Shown here: positions 8,348 through 17,983 of the stretch, piece after piece
Position numbering within the stretch: the first letter of the stretch is position 1
How the letters are laid out: each line of letters opens with the position of its first letter
NCBI GenBank assembly: GCA_964627605.1
Contig: CAZVGZ010000015.1
Span: 20,722-84,721 of the forward strand
DNA from: CAZVGZ01 sp964627605
GTDB taxonomy: Bacteria; Latescibacterota; MWCZ01; CAZVGZ01
DNA: 64,000 bases
Direction: 5' to 3'
The notes under the pieces: model-generated
Told to the model about the DNA's origin: nothing
The model's database searches: none
What the model saw: only the letters and a program-made list of their open reading frames with translations
Program-made: the position numbers and the translations under genes

Positions 8348-10846
8348 ATGGAAACGTCGTCATTAGAGTTGACAATGATAGAGGAAGTAGGTGTTCGCGC
8401 TGATCTACCTGTGAGTGGGATGCATTGCGCTAGCTGCGCTAACGCGGTTGAAAAAGTGGTTTCCGGTGTCGATGGGGTGATCTCGGCGTCGATCAACCAC
8501 GCAAACGAGCAGGCGACGGTGATCTACGACCCTGGATCGGTCACCGTCGCTGCGCTCTTGGAGGCGGTAAAGCAGGCTGGATACGGTGTACCCACCGAAC
8601 AGATCACGCTGAGTGTTGGTGGCATGACGTGCGCATCATGCGTCGCCCATGTCGAAAAAGCCCTCAAAGGGGTGGATGGAGTCGTGGAAACGTCGGTCAA
8701 CCTGGCGACGGAGCAGGCTCTGGTGACATACGTAGCCGGAAAGACCGATCGCCAGAGGCTGAGTCGCGCAGTGGCTGATGCTGGCTACACGGCGGTTGAG
8801 GAAGACGACGAGGTCGATACAGACGCCGTCGCGCCGAACCACAGCCGGCGTTTGGGTGCGCAGCGCCATCAGGAATATGAGCGGCTGCGGTCGAAGGTGA
8901 TGGTGTCAGCCGCACTGTCGCTGATGATTATGGCGATAGGTATGGGATGGATCGCAGGTGTGGACACGTTGCCGTTTGAGGTGAGGTCGATTCTGATGCT
9001 ACTGCTGATTTTGCCCTTAGTGTCGTGGGTTGGTGCCCATTTCTATACCGGTGCATGGAAAGCTGCAAAACGCGGCAGTGCGGACATGAATACGCTGGTT
9101 GCTGTGGGTACCGGCGCGGCGCTGCTGTTTAGCGTGATTGTGACGGTGGCACCTTGGCTCATCTCCCAGGTTGGGCAGACTCCTCAGGTCTACTACGACA
9201 CAGCGGCGATGATAATCACTCTCATAGTCTTCGGGAGGATGTTGGAGGCGAAAGCCAAAGCGAAGGCTTCCGATGCCATCGGCGCGTTGATGGAGTTGAG
9301 GCCGCCGACCGCCCGCGTTGAAAGAGATGGTCAGGAGCAGGAGGTCGCTATAGATGATGTGGGCGTAGGCGATACGGTAGTGATCAGGCCAGGCAAAAAA
9401 ATCCCTGTTGACGGAGTTTTGATAAGCGGTCGTTCGGCAGTGGATGAATCGATGCTTACAGGAGAGGCCATCCCGGTGGAGAAAAGTGCTGGCGATGAGG
9501 TCGTAGGCGGTTCGATTAACAAGACTGGAAGCTTTACGTTCGAGGCGCTCAAAGTCGGGGCCGATACGGTTCTTTTTCAGATTATTGCTCTGGTCGAAGA
9601 TGCCCAGGGATCAAAAGCGCCCATTCAGCGGCTGGCCGACAAGATCACAGGTGTATTTGTGCCGATCGTGATGCTCATAGCCTTGTTGACCTTTGCGGCT
9701 TGGCTGGTGTTTTGGCCGCCGCCGTCGCTCACTTTCGCGCTGGTCAATTTTGTCGCGGTGCTCATAATCGCATGCCCCTGCGCTTTGGGGTTGGCGACAC
9801 CAACGGCGATCATGGTGGGGATTGGCAAAGGCGCTGAGGCCGGAATTCTGATCAAGGGTGGAGAGAGTTTGGAGATCGCTGGGAGGTTGGACCGGATCGT
9901 ATTTGACAAGACCGGAACGCTGACTGAGGGGTCGCCGGAGGTGACTGATCTGATCGCGTTGGGGGATACTACAGAAACCGAACTGCTAGGTTGGGCGGCC
10001 AGCGTAGAGAGGTTTTCCGAACATCCGCTTTCAGAAGCGATCTGTAGGCGGGCTGAGGACGACGGTGTGGAGCTCGCCGTCGCAGAGGGTTTTGAGGCGA
10101 TTCCGGGACGGGGCGTCACAGCCGCCACCGGCGGTCGTGCGGTTGCTCTAGGTAATCTGGCGATGATGCAAGGGATGGGTGTCGAACTGGGCGAGGTTCT
10201 TACGCAGGCTGAAAATCTCGCGGAAGATGGAAAAACACCGATGTACATCGCGGTGGACGGGCAAGCGGTGGGGCTCATAGCTGTCGCTGATACTGTGAAA
10301 TCAGGCGCTAAGGATGCGGTCATCACACTCAAGGAGATGAGGCTCGAGAGTATCATGATTACCGGTGATAACGAAGCCACAGCAAGCGCCATCGCAGCAA
10401 CTGTAGGTATAAAGACTGTTCTTGCAGGGGTGATGCCCGATCAAAAAGCCAGCAGCGTAAAGAGTCTGCAAGACCAAGGTCACCGTGTCGGCATGGTTGG
10501 CGATGGGATCAACGATGCTCCTGCGCTGGCGCAGGCGGATGTGGGGATCGCCATTGGTGGCGGCACCGATGTGGCGATAGAAGCGTCGGACATGACTCTG
10601 ATGACCGGCGACTTAAATGGCGTTGTTACCGCATTGCGGCTGTCCAGGCGAACGATACTTACGATCCGGCAGAACCTGTTTTGGGCGTTCTTCTATAACG
10701 TAGCTGCGATTCCTGTCGCCGCTGGAATCCTATATCCAGCTTTCGGGATATTATTGCACCCGGCGATGGCGGCGGCGGCGATGGCGATGAGCAGCGTCTC
10801 TGTGGTGTCCAACAGTCTTAGGCTCAAAAGGTTCAGAGTCGCCTAG
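8348..10846 (+). CDS. copA: Copper-exporting P1B-type ATPase CopA
   Basis: 832 residues. There are two N-terminal heavy-metal-associated domains, each with a metal-binding CXXC (MHCASCANAVEK near residue 20, MTCASCVAHVEK near 95). Then come eight membrane segments, the actuator motif LTGEAIPVEK, the transmembrane CPC site (IACPCALGLATPTA), the phosphorylation loop FDKTGTLTEG, the P1B-specific SEHPLSEAI and the hinge GDGINDAPAL. CPC plus two CXXC domains indicates Cu(I) efflux to the periplasm. I use ATG 8348 after GGGAG; an earlier frame start would lie inside lgt. It is the last gene of the csoR operon. Confidence 0.95.
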   Translation: METSSLELTMIEEVGVRADLPVSGMHCASCANAVEKVVSGVDGVISASINHANEQATVIYDPGSVTVAALLEAVKQAGYGVPTEQITLSVGGMTCASCVAHVEKALKGVDGVVETSVNLATEQALVTYVAGKTDRQRLSRAVADAGYTAVEEDDEVDTDAVAPNHSRRLGAQRHQEYERLRSKVMVSAALSLMIMAIGMGWIAGVDTLPFEVRSILMLLLILPLVSWVGAHFYTGAWKAAKRGSADMNTLVAVGTGAALLFSVIVTVAPWLISQVGQTPQVYYDTAAMIITLIVFGRMLEAKAKAKASDAIGALMELRPPTARVERDGQEQEVAIDDVGVGDTVVIRPGKKIPVDGVLISGRSAVDESMLTGEAIPVEKSAGDEVVGGSINKTGSFTFEALKVGADTVLFQIIALVEDAQGSKAPIQRLADKITGVFVPIVMLIALLTFAAWLVFWPPPSLTFALVNFVAVLIIACPCALGLATPTAIMVGIGKGAEAGILIKGGESLEIAGRLDRIVFDKTGTLTEGSPEVTDLIALGDTTETELLGWAASVERFSEHPLSEAICRRAEDDGVELAVAEGFEAIPGRGVTAATGGRAVALGNLAMMQGMGVELGEVLTQAENLAEDGKTPMYIAVDGQAVGLIAVADTVKSGAKDAVITLKEMRLESIMITGDNEATASAIAATVGIKTVLAGVMPDQKASSVKSLQDQGHRVGMVGDGINDAPALAQADVGIAIGGGTDVAIEASDMTLMTGDLNGVVTALRLSRRTILTIRQNLFWAFFYNVAAIPVAAGILYPAFGILLHPAMAAAAMAMSSVSVVSNSLRLKRFRVA

Positions 10847-11209
10847 AAATCGACGGCCTATGTCGGACTGTGGGTGATTGGACAGCTCGGGATGGTCTGT
10901 CGAATGCGGTCGTCGAGTAGGCCTATGGCTCTGTTCCTGTGACGTAATTGGTCTGCTCTGTCGCTTTCCCCTATGTGTTCCAACGTCTCTCTGTTTCTGA
11001 GTAGCACTACCTCTTGTTGTGGTTGCACGTTCCGCGACTGATCTGCTCATCTCGTGCAAAGAATGAATGGCCTGTTTGACCCCTCCAAACAGCGAGTGAT
11101 CGGCATCCCGATTGCACCGGCTAGATTGACTGTGGACCGCTCCAGTTCCATTGCCCCTCAAACAGTGCTCCATCTGTTGGCCACCGATAGCGTTCGCTTT
11201 TCAACTGCC
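10847..11209. other. Intergenic stretch between convergent copA and purQ
   Basis: No recognisable gene, repeat or RNA. Open frames on both strands here are rich in Arg/Ser/His and carry no motif. No convincing terminator hairpin with a U-tract was found. Confidence 0.5.
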
Positions 11210-11977
11210 CTAAACGGAGTTGACAGCGTTTCTAAAAAGCTGAAGGCCGTCGCCCTCTGGCTTGATCCCATCCCTGGTCCAGTTGGGATGCTGAGTACCA
11301 TCAACGTGCCGTTCAGGGTGTGGCATCATCCCCAGAATCCGCCCAGTGGGATCACATACCCCAGCTATATGATCCTGCGAACCGTTGGGATCGGCGGGAT
11401 AGGATGGTTTGCCGCCTCCCTTTAGAGAGTAGCGGAACACCACCTGGTCCGCCCTATTGAGAGCCGCCAGATCTTCTGCCGAACGAGTGATGAACTTTCC
11501 TTCAGCGTGGGCAACCGGGAAATAGACTGGTGGTTTTAGGCCTACGGTCCATGGACATACAGAGCTTGCAGGTTGGAGCCACACCCACCTTCCTTCGAAC
11601 TTACCGGATTCGTTGTCAGTGAGCGTCGCGCTCCGCTCATCACCATCGTTTCCAGGAAGTAGCCCTGTCTTCACCAGCACCTGAAAGCCATTGCAGACGC
11701 CGATGCCCAAACGGTCTTTCGAGAAGAAACTGCGCAGCGCGTCGCCTAAGCGATGTCTTAGTTCATTGGCGAGTACCAGCCCTGCTGCGACATCGTCACC
11801 ATAGGTGAACCCCCCAGGGATTCCAAGAATCTGGTAGCGTTCCAGGTCGCTGGGCGACTCTATGATCCTGTTTATGTGAATCAGGTCTACATCGGCTCCC
11901 GCCAACCCAAAGGCGTGGACCAACTCCTCATCGCAGTTGCTTCCTGCGGACCTTAGCACTAGCACTTGCGCTTTCAT
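11210..11977 (-). CDS. purQ: FGAM synthase glutaminase subunit PurQ
   Basis: 255 residues of the class I glutamine amidotransferase family. LRSAGSNCDEE is the PurQ N-terminal signature. The catalytic cysteine lies in GIGVCNGFQVLVKTGLLPG, and the His-Glu partners in MMPHPERHVDG. It supplies ammonia from glutamine to the PurL subunit in the fourth step of purine synthesis. It lies 50 bases downstream of purL on the same strand. It is slightly longer than the common 220-230 residues, with an insertion around FEGRWVWLQPA, as is usual when paired with longer PurL forms. Confidence 0.93.
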   Translation of the reverse strand: MKAQVLVLRSAGSNCDEELVHAFGLAGADVDLIHINRIIESPSDLERYQILGIPGGFTYGDDVAAGLVLANELRHRLGDALRSFFSKDRLGIGVCNGFQVLVKTGLLPGNDGDERSATLTDNESGKFEGRWVWLQPASSVCPWTVGLKPPVYFPVAHAEGKFITRSAEDLAALNRADQVVFRYSLKGGGKPSYPADPNGSQDHIAGVCDPTGRILGMMPHPERHVDGTQHPNWTRDGIKPEGDGLQLFRNAVNSV

Positions 11978-12027
11978 CTATGTCTGTCCAATCCTGCTTG
12001 GTTTCTGTCTGCGTGTTCCGAATGAGG

Positions 12028-14907
12028 CTAAACGGATCTCAGCGGTGCCTGCCACGCCTCTTTTAGATCGAAAATATCAGCTGCAACGACCGTTTTGCCC
12101 CTGGTGCCAACAACGGCTAGACTGTCGCTGTCGTTGGTATCGCCCATGTGCGAAAACGGGAATCCTGACAGGGTCGCCTCAAAACAGTTGCGATCGTTCG
12201 GAGCTATCTCGACGATAAACCTCGTTGGCGACTCACTGAATAGAAGATGGTCGTCTCGGTCGGTGGAGTCTGAAGAGACCACTCTCGCCAAATCCACATC
12301 CACACCGATCTCCCCGGCAAAAGCCATCTCCGCTATAGCGACACCCAATCCACCCTCAGAGCAGTCGTGACACGCTCTGACGAGTCCGTTCTCTATCGCG
12401 CCAGTCAACGCATCCATAATCTGCGGAGCACGCTCCAGATCGACTTGTGGAACATCTGTTCCCAGCTCGTTGTGGAGCATATAGTAGTGCGATCCGCCCA
12501 TCTCGTCCCTTGTGTCGCCAACGATGTAGACGAGGTCGCCTGGGGCTTTGAAATCCATCGACACAGCCAGTCTTGCGTCATCCATCACACTGACGGCGGA
12601 GATGAGGAGCGTTGGAGGAATGGCGATGGTGCTGTCGTCGGTATTGAACTCGTTGTAGAAGCTGTCTTTGCCCGAAATAAACGGTGTCTCGAACGCTAAT
12701 GCTCCGTCATGGCAACCTTTGGCAGCCCTGACGAACTCGCCCAATCGCTGGGAGTCCTCGGGGTTGCCCCAGCAGAAGTTGTCCAGAATCGCGGTCCGAT
12801 CGCGGCGTCCACCGACCGCAATTATCTGCCGCACCGCCTCGTCGATGGCCAGGGTAGCCATATGATACGGATCAAGCAGGCCGTAATGTGGGTTGATGCC
12901 GTTGGAGATCGCGACGCCTTTGTAGGATGACAGCACAGGGCGGATTACCGCCGCGTCTGAGGGGCCGTCGTTTGATGCACCCACAAGCGGTTTGATTACT
13001 GATGTGCCCTGGACTTCGTGGTCGTACTGCCTGATTACCCACTCTTTGCTTGCTATGTTCTCGGTGGACAGAAGCGAACTGAGCGAATGTGTCAGGTCGC
13101 CCGGTTGATCCAGATGTGAATCGCTTGATGTAGCCGGAGGTGCCCAGACAGCTTTTCGCACCGTCTGTGGCACGCCATCGTGGAGAAACCCCATCTCCAT
13201 GTCCGCGACCTGTACCCCCTGATACCGCAGCACCAACCGCCCGCTGTCCGTGAAACGCCCGATTGGTGTCGCCTCCACATCCTCTGAGTCGAACAGGTTG
13301 AGAAGCTCGTCCAGCTTGTCGGTTGGCACGGACAGAACCATCCGCTCCTGCGCTTCGCTAATCCATATTTCGGTGTAGGTCAAACCGTCGTATTTAAGTG
13401 GCACCGTCTCTAAATCCACCTCAGCACCGCACTTTTCTCCCATCTCGCCTACTGCCGACGAAAGGCCACCAGCGCCGCAATCGGTGATGCCTTCATACAT
13501 CCCTAAGTCTCGCGCCCGCAGAAGCACATCGAGCATCTTCTTCTCGGTGATGGGGTTGCCGATCTGCACGGCGGTGGACCAGATGGTATCTGCGTCAGAA
13601 TCGAGGTCGGCTGATGAGAGAGTCGCGCCGTGTATCCCGTCCCGGCCAGTGCGCCCTCCAACGACAACTATCACCCGGTCGGGGTTCACCTCTTTGTTTT
13701 CGGTACCCACCGGCATGATCCCCACGGTGCCGCAGTAGACAATCGGGTTGCCCAAATACCCCTCATCAAACAGCACAGCCCCGTTTACTGTGGGGATACC
13801 CATACGGTTGCCGTAGTCCCTCACGCCACCTACCACACCCCTAAACACCTGGCGAGGATGCAGAACGCCTTCGGGAAGGTTTTCTCTCGGAAAGTCAGGC
13901 GGGCCGAAACAGAACACGTCAGTATTAGCTACCGGCTTTGCCCCAAGTCCGGCTCCCAAGATGTCGCGGATAACGCCGCCGATACCGGTTCCGGCTCCGC
14001 CGTAAGGCTCCACGGCAGAAGGATGGTTGTGGGTCTCGACTTTGAAGCAGAGATGCCAGTCGTCGTCGAACTCAACTATTCCTGCGTTGTCCACAAAAAC
14101 TGAGACGCACCACGGCAGATCGAGGTCAAACGTCGCCTTGACCACGGTGTGTTTCAACAGGTTGTCGATCACTTCGCCTTCGTATTCGATTTTTCCCTTA
14201 AATGTTTTGTGGACGCAATGCTCGGACCAGGTCTGCGCAAGAGTTTCAAGCTCGACATCGGTAGGGTTGCGGCCCAAGCCCGAATAGTGATCGCGGATGG
14301 TCTGCATCTCTATCAGGTTGAGCGACAGTCCACCGTCTTTGCTGATAGCCAGGAGCGTCTGGTCGTCTGCGTTCAGCAGATCAACCTGCCGGACTTTGAC
14401 ATCTGTTCCAGAATCCCGGCCCGCAGAGGTCTGTCCGGCATCTCCTGGCAGCACTTGGTGCTGTATCACAGGGTTCATAAGGAACTGCTCGACAAAAAGG
14501 GCGGCCTGTTGCTGCGAAAGACTGCCTGTAAAGCGGTAGCGATGTCCGGTGCTCACCGACTCCAAACCTAGGAGACCCATGTCGGAAACCGCCTTGAGGA
14601 CGCTGTTTTCGACAGGGTCGGTGACGCCTGGGTTGTAGCCCACCTCTACGGATGTTTCGTTCGACTTCTGTTTTTCAGGCGCGGCGCTGTCCGACACGCT
14701 CGCCGAGTCCACTACCGGATCGCAAAGAAGCTCAGTGACGACGCGGTCGATGTCGGCTCGTCCCAGAGTACCGTTAAGGCGGTACATCCGGTCTATCTGA
14801 ACACCGGAAATCCCTCCAACGCCGGTTTCGGAGGCGTCACGGAGAATCGCGGAGGCTTTGGGGTCGGTTAATGGGTCCTTTAGGGCAACGGCGACTGTCC
14901 AGATCAT
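12028..14907 (-). CDS. purL: FGAM synthase PurL with N-terminal PurS-like repeats
   Basis: 959 residues, starting at ATG 14907 with AAGG upstream; a longer frame start at 15009 has no homology. The first 170 residues contain two copies of a PurS-like module: TGVGGISGVQIDRMYRLNG and, about 95 residues later, MGLLGLESVSTGHRYRFTG. Each is followed by a helix ending in (L/M)xxPV. The rest is the catalytic ATP-grasp-like core, including GLGRNPTDVELETLAQTWSE, KVETHNHPSAVEPYGGAGTG, DCGAGGLSSAVGEMGE and CHDCSEGGLGVAIAEMA. With purQ it forms FGAM synthase. No separate purS is present, and none is needed if the duplicated N terminus mimics a PurS dimer. Confidence 0.93.
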   Translation of the reverse strand: MIWTVAVALKDPLTDPKASAILRDASETGVGGISGVQIDRMYRLNGTLGRADIDRVVTELLCDPVVDSASVSDSAAPEKQKSNETSVEVGYNPGVTDPVENSVLKAVSDMGLLGLESVSTGHRYRFTGSLSQQQAALFVEQFLMNPVIQHQVLPGDAGQTSAGRDSGTDVKVRQVDLLNADDQTLLAISKDGGLSLNLIEMQTIRDHYSGLGRNPTDVELETLAQTWSEHCVHKTFKGKIEYEGEVIDNLLKHTVVKATFDLDLPWCVSVFVDNAGIVEFDDDWHLCFKVETHNHPSAVEPYGGAGTGIGGVIRDILGAGLGAKPVANTDVFCFGPPDFPRENLPEGVLHPRQVFRGVVGGVRDYGNRMGIPTVNGAVLFDEGYLGNPIVYCGTVGIMPVGTENKEVNPDRVIVVVGGRTGRDGIHGATLSSADLDSDADTIWSTAVQIGNPITEKKMLDVLLRARDLGMYEGITDCGAGGLSSAVGEMGEKCGAEVDLETVPLKYDGLTYTEIWISEAQERMVLSVPTDKLDELLNLFDSEDVEATPIGRFTDSGRLVLRYQGVQVADMEMGFLHDGVPQTVRKAVWAPPATSSDSHLDQPGDLTHSLSSLLSTENIASKEWVIRQYDHEVQGTSVIKPLVGASNDGPSDAAVIRPVLSSYKGVAISNGINPHYGLLDPYHMATLAIDEAVRQIIAVGGRRDRTAILDNFCWGNPEDSQRLGEFVRAAKGCHDGALAFETPFISGKDSFYNEFNTDDSTIAIPPTLLISAVSVMDDARLAVSMDFKAPGDLVYIVGDTRDEMGGSHYYMLHNELGTDVPQVDLERAPQIMDALTGAIENGLVRACHDCSEGGLGVAIAEMAFAGEIGVDVDLARVVSSDSTDRDDHLLFSESPTRFIVEIAPNDRNCFEATLSGFPFSHMGDTNDSDSLAVVGTRGKTVVAADIFDLKEAWQAPLRSV

Positions 14908-15114
14908 CAACTCGAACCTTTGGAAGGGGGTAGGCAGAAAGCGAATATAAATGTGAGAATTTGAGGCTCCAAGGTCAATGTTTGATCCTAATTTTGAGCG
15001 CTTTCGCACTTGACAAACTGCAGACAGATGCTAATCTTCTGTTATTGGGGGCAGCGCACCTCGTCAGGGGAGGCAGCAACGGCACAGGGAGGATCAGCGG
15101 TGCGAACGACGACG

Positions 15115-15561
15115 ATGAGCCTCAGCAGGCGGTCAGGGGTAATCATCGCGCTTATTGGCGGCTTCGCGATTTCGTGCCTCAACGGGGGTGTCGGCCCGGT
15201 TGAGGAGGAAGTCGACGACTCGAAAGACGCTCCGGTTGCAACGCATGCTATCGTAAGGTTCGAAGCGCGGGGTCTCGCAAATGTCTACACGACTCTGAAG
15301 GGCGCAACTGTCGAGGTCCAGTCCAGCGGGCAGACGGATACTATTTGGGTCATTGAGGCTGACCAGCCCGCTCTGCTGGACACGATCGGGCTGCTGCACG
15401 TAGCCAAGGAATACAGCATCTTGCTGCGCAAGTCAGGATACAGCGGAGGGCCACTGAGTTTCACGTTGGCTGACATCAACTCCGCGCAGCTGGAGCTGAA
15501 TATCTACCGAATCATAAAGAGGCCTTACGGGGCGATCAAATTCCGTAGGGCAGAGACTTGA
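15115..15561 (+). CDS. Putative lipoprotein of unknown function
   Basis: 148 residues from ATG 15115. The N terminus has two Arg residues, a hydrophobic stretch (VIIALIGGFAISC) and a Cys at a plausible lipobox, then an acidic linker EEEVDDSKD. The mature part is about 110 residues with predicted strands (HAIVRFEARGLANVYTTLKG, TIWVIEAD) that look like a small beta-sandwich; I do not recognise a family. It is divergent from purL, with about 200 bases of shared upstream sequence. It could be an outer-membrane-tethered accessory protein. Coding status rests on the signal and frame length only. Confidence 0.55.
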   Translation: MSLSRRSGVIIALIGGFAISCLNGGVGPVEEEVDDSKDAPVATHAIVRFEARGLANVYTTLKGATVEVQSSGQTDTIWVIEADQPALLDTIGLLHVAKEYSILLRKSGYSGGPLSFTLADINSAQLELNIYRIIKRPYGAIKFRRAET

Positions 15562-15772
15562 GGGTCCCCATCCCCGCTGAGCTCAAGCACGACTTCGCGT
15601 TCTCTTTCTAACACAGGCCGCCGTGACCAGTTTGGAGCGGTTGTCTGGCATGCACACGCTCGAATATTTGAGGTTGAACGACACGCCGGTCACTGACATT
15701 ACCGCTATCTGCCCACTCGTACGATCGGGACTGTCAGTGTTTGGAAAGGACGTGTCGATCTGCCAGTAGCGA

Positions 15773-17971
15773 TCAACTCTTCACCGAATATGTCCATTCG
15801 GTCTTTTTGATTTCGCCGGGCTGTAGGTGCCGGTCTACCGGCCAGGTCGCTCGGTGATTGTCGTCTACAAGGCCGATCTTCTCCATGGGAATCGGCTCGA
15901 ATCCCAAAGCGTAGGCTGGGGAGTCGTCTTCTAGCTGGTAGTTGTCGTTGGGTGGATCGACAAAGAGCGGGTCGGCTATCACTGAGCGCTGATCGAACCC
16001 CATCTGAAACCACTCCTCCCCAGCGATATGTCGCATGTCGTCGGTGAGATATGTTTTTAGGTGAATCCGCACATCCTGACCCTCGTGCCAGATCACGTTG
16101 CTGTCCACCAGGGTCGATGCGGTGTCCATGTCGATCATGTGCCACGCCACAGCGGTCTCAGGTTTTTCCTCCAGATGGCTCATACCTCTGATGTCATCGC
16201 GGGCGTATACAACGACGTTGCGAACGATCCGGTTGCGCTGCGGAAGGCGAGGGGTTTCCAGTGTTGTTGTGATATCTGGATAGCGCTGGCTGTAGGGCGG
16301 CTGTTTGTAGTTCATGCTCTCCAGCTTTTCGGTCATGGATGTCATGACCCCTTTTTCAGTGTCTGGAAAGAAGAACTGATCCCATCTTGCGTCTAGGTGC
16401 ACCGATGGGTATGACTCGACGATGATGTTGTTCTCGACAACGTTGTCTTTGCCTCCGCCGATCATGACGGCTGCCAGCGCGCATCGGTAGAAGATGTTGC
16501 CAAAGACGTGAGTGCCACTAGCGCAGTCGTCGAGGTAGACCGCCCAGACGTGCCGTGGCCGCTCGTAGATGACCTCTCCATTTTCGGCGACACTCTCTTT
16601 GGCTAGGCCGTAGCCATACAGGTCATGGAAACAGTTGTACCGCACCACGTTGCCCCGCTCGGACCAGTCGCGCCCCAAGTAGAATGCGCCTGCGTCCTGC
16701 ACTTCGGAAACGACATTGTGGATCTCATTGTATTCGATTAGATGGTCGTTGCCGGATAGTAGGATAGCGTTATGGGGCGCGTGGTGGATCAGGTTGTGGA
16801 CGATCCGGTTGCCGCACCCGGTGATATTTACCGCCGCGTTGTAACATTTCGCCAGACGTGAATAGTGGTGGATATGACAGTTTTCGACGCTGTTGTTACC
16901 AGGGGTGAGGCTCGGACGGTCACCGCCTGAGAGCATCACCCCACCACGACCGGTTTGGGTGATGTCGCACCCTCGTAGGGCGTTGTTCGTGCCGCCATCA
17001 ATCTGCGCTGAGAACCCACCGATGTTGCTGATACCGCTTTTTGAGATCGTGTTGTTTGATCCACCGGTGATCGTGACCATATGAGAGCGGCTGTGCTGGA
17101 AAGTTAGCCCCTCGAAAACAACATGGCTGGTGTGTTCAAGTGAGATTACATGGTCCAGATATGAGATTACAACGCTGCCGTTGCTGATCGGTTTGGGAGG
17201 CAAGAAGAACAGCGTATCGGTATTGCGGTCGAAATACCACTCTTTGGGTGAATCCAGAGCTTCAAACACCCCTCTTATATAGAACCTGCGCCCGGGCTGA
17301 AGGTCGTAGCGGGTTCGGTCTTTGAGTGTAATAAGCGAGTTTTTTGGGTCTATGGATTCCACGCCTATAAACTGATCGGCCCAGTCGTAGTTGGGAAAGA
17401 TGTGGACTTGCGCGCCTTCGGTATCTGTCCAGGACGACGGTGTATCTCCAGCATAGTGGAACTGGGTGTAGGTGCCCTCTTTTGGGATGCCAGATATGTA
17501 TGCCCACTGGCCATCATAGGGGTCGCTTGCGTCGTGGCTGGGCCAACGGGCCAGGTCCATCCGCTCGTCGTCGAAGAACAGCTCGAACGGCTGAATAGGA
17601 TCGGTATGTTCTGACGCCAGACGATGGAGCCCCAGTGACGACACGTCCGCCTGCTGGACATCTCCACTACCTGCCCCAAAGTCGCTGACTTCCCGCCCCC
17701 CGGAAAGTATCACACCGCCGTCACCTGCCGAACGGTAGATGATCGGTGCATCGTCACTACCAGAATCATCGCCGAACAGCCGAAATGTGTCATTTAAGTA
17801 GTAAGTGCCCGAATGAATCACGACTGTGATCGCGCCAGTTGGTGGGTTTGGATGTTTCTTAAGTAAGCGAATCTCGTCCCTTGCGCGCTCCAACGTGGCG
17901 AATGGTTCGTCTTTTGTGCCGGACGCCCCGTCATATCCGTTGGTTGCGATGTGAAGCTCTACATCAGCCAT
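15773..17971 (-). CDS. Right-handed parallel beta-helix repeat protein
   Basis: 732 residues. The N terminus carries the motif YDGASGTKDEPFATLERARD, typical of pectate-lyase-fold proteins (normally preceded by a secretion signal), then HSGTYYLNDTF. From about residue 280 there are successive beta-helix coils such as VVFEGLTFQHS, NNTISKSGISNIGG, NSVENCHIHHYSR, NRIVHNLIHHAPHNAIL and NVVENNIIVESYP, each with an Asn ladder. The C terminus has DPLFVDPPNDNYQLEDDSPA, the usual terminal cap. The family acts on polysaccharides or binds them. No signal peptide is visible at this start, which is odd for the family. It is cotranscribed with the HAD phosphatase 12 bases upstream. Confidence 0.85.
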   Translation of the reverse strand: MADVELHIATNGYDGASGTKDEPFATLERARDEIRLLKKHPNPPTGAITVVIHSGTYYLNDTFRLFGDDSGSDDAPIIYRSAGDGGVILSGGREVSDFGAGSGDVQQADVSSLGLHRLASEHTDPIQPFELFFDDERMDLARWPSHDASDPYDGQWAYISGIPKEGTYTQFHYAGDTPSSWTDTEGAQVHIFPNYDWADQFIGVESIDPKNSLITLKDRTRYDLQPGRRFYIRGVFEALDSPKEWYFDRNTDTLFFLPPKPISNGSVVISYLDHVISLEHTSHVVFEGLTFQHSRSHMVTITGGSNNTISKSGISNIGGFSAQIDGGTNNALRGCDITQTGRGGVMLSGGDRPSLTPGNNSVENCHIHHYSRLAKCYNAAVNITGCGNRIVHNLIHHAPHNAILLSGNDHLIEYNEIHNVVSEVQDAGAFYLGRDWSERGNVVRYNCFHDLYGYGLAKESVAENGEVIYERPRHVWAVYLDDCASGTHVFGNIFYRCALAAVMIGGGKDNVVENNIIVESYPSVHLDARWDQFFFPDTEKGVMTSMTEKLESMNYKQPPYSQRYPDITTTLETPRLPQRNRIVRNVVVYARDDIRGMSHLEEKPETAVAWHMIDMDTASTLVDSNVIWHEGQDVRIHLKTYLTDDMRHIAGEEWFQMGFDQRSVIADPLFVDPPNDNYQLEDDSPAYALGFEPIPMEKIGLVDDNHRATWPVDRHLQPGEIKKTEWTYSVKS

Positions 17972-17983
17972 CGTTACGCTCCT

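Noticed and set aside
10751..11173. 140-codon minus-strand frame between copA and purQ
   Set aside because: Arg/His/Ser-rich, overlaps the end of copA antisense, no motif.
14908..15009. Longer N terminus for PurL
   Set aside because: 34 extra residues without homology; ATG 14907 has a better ribosome site and begins the PurS-like module.
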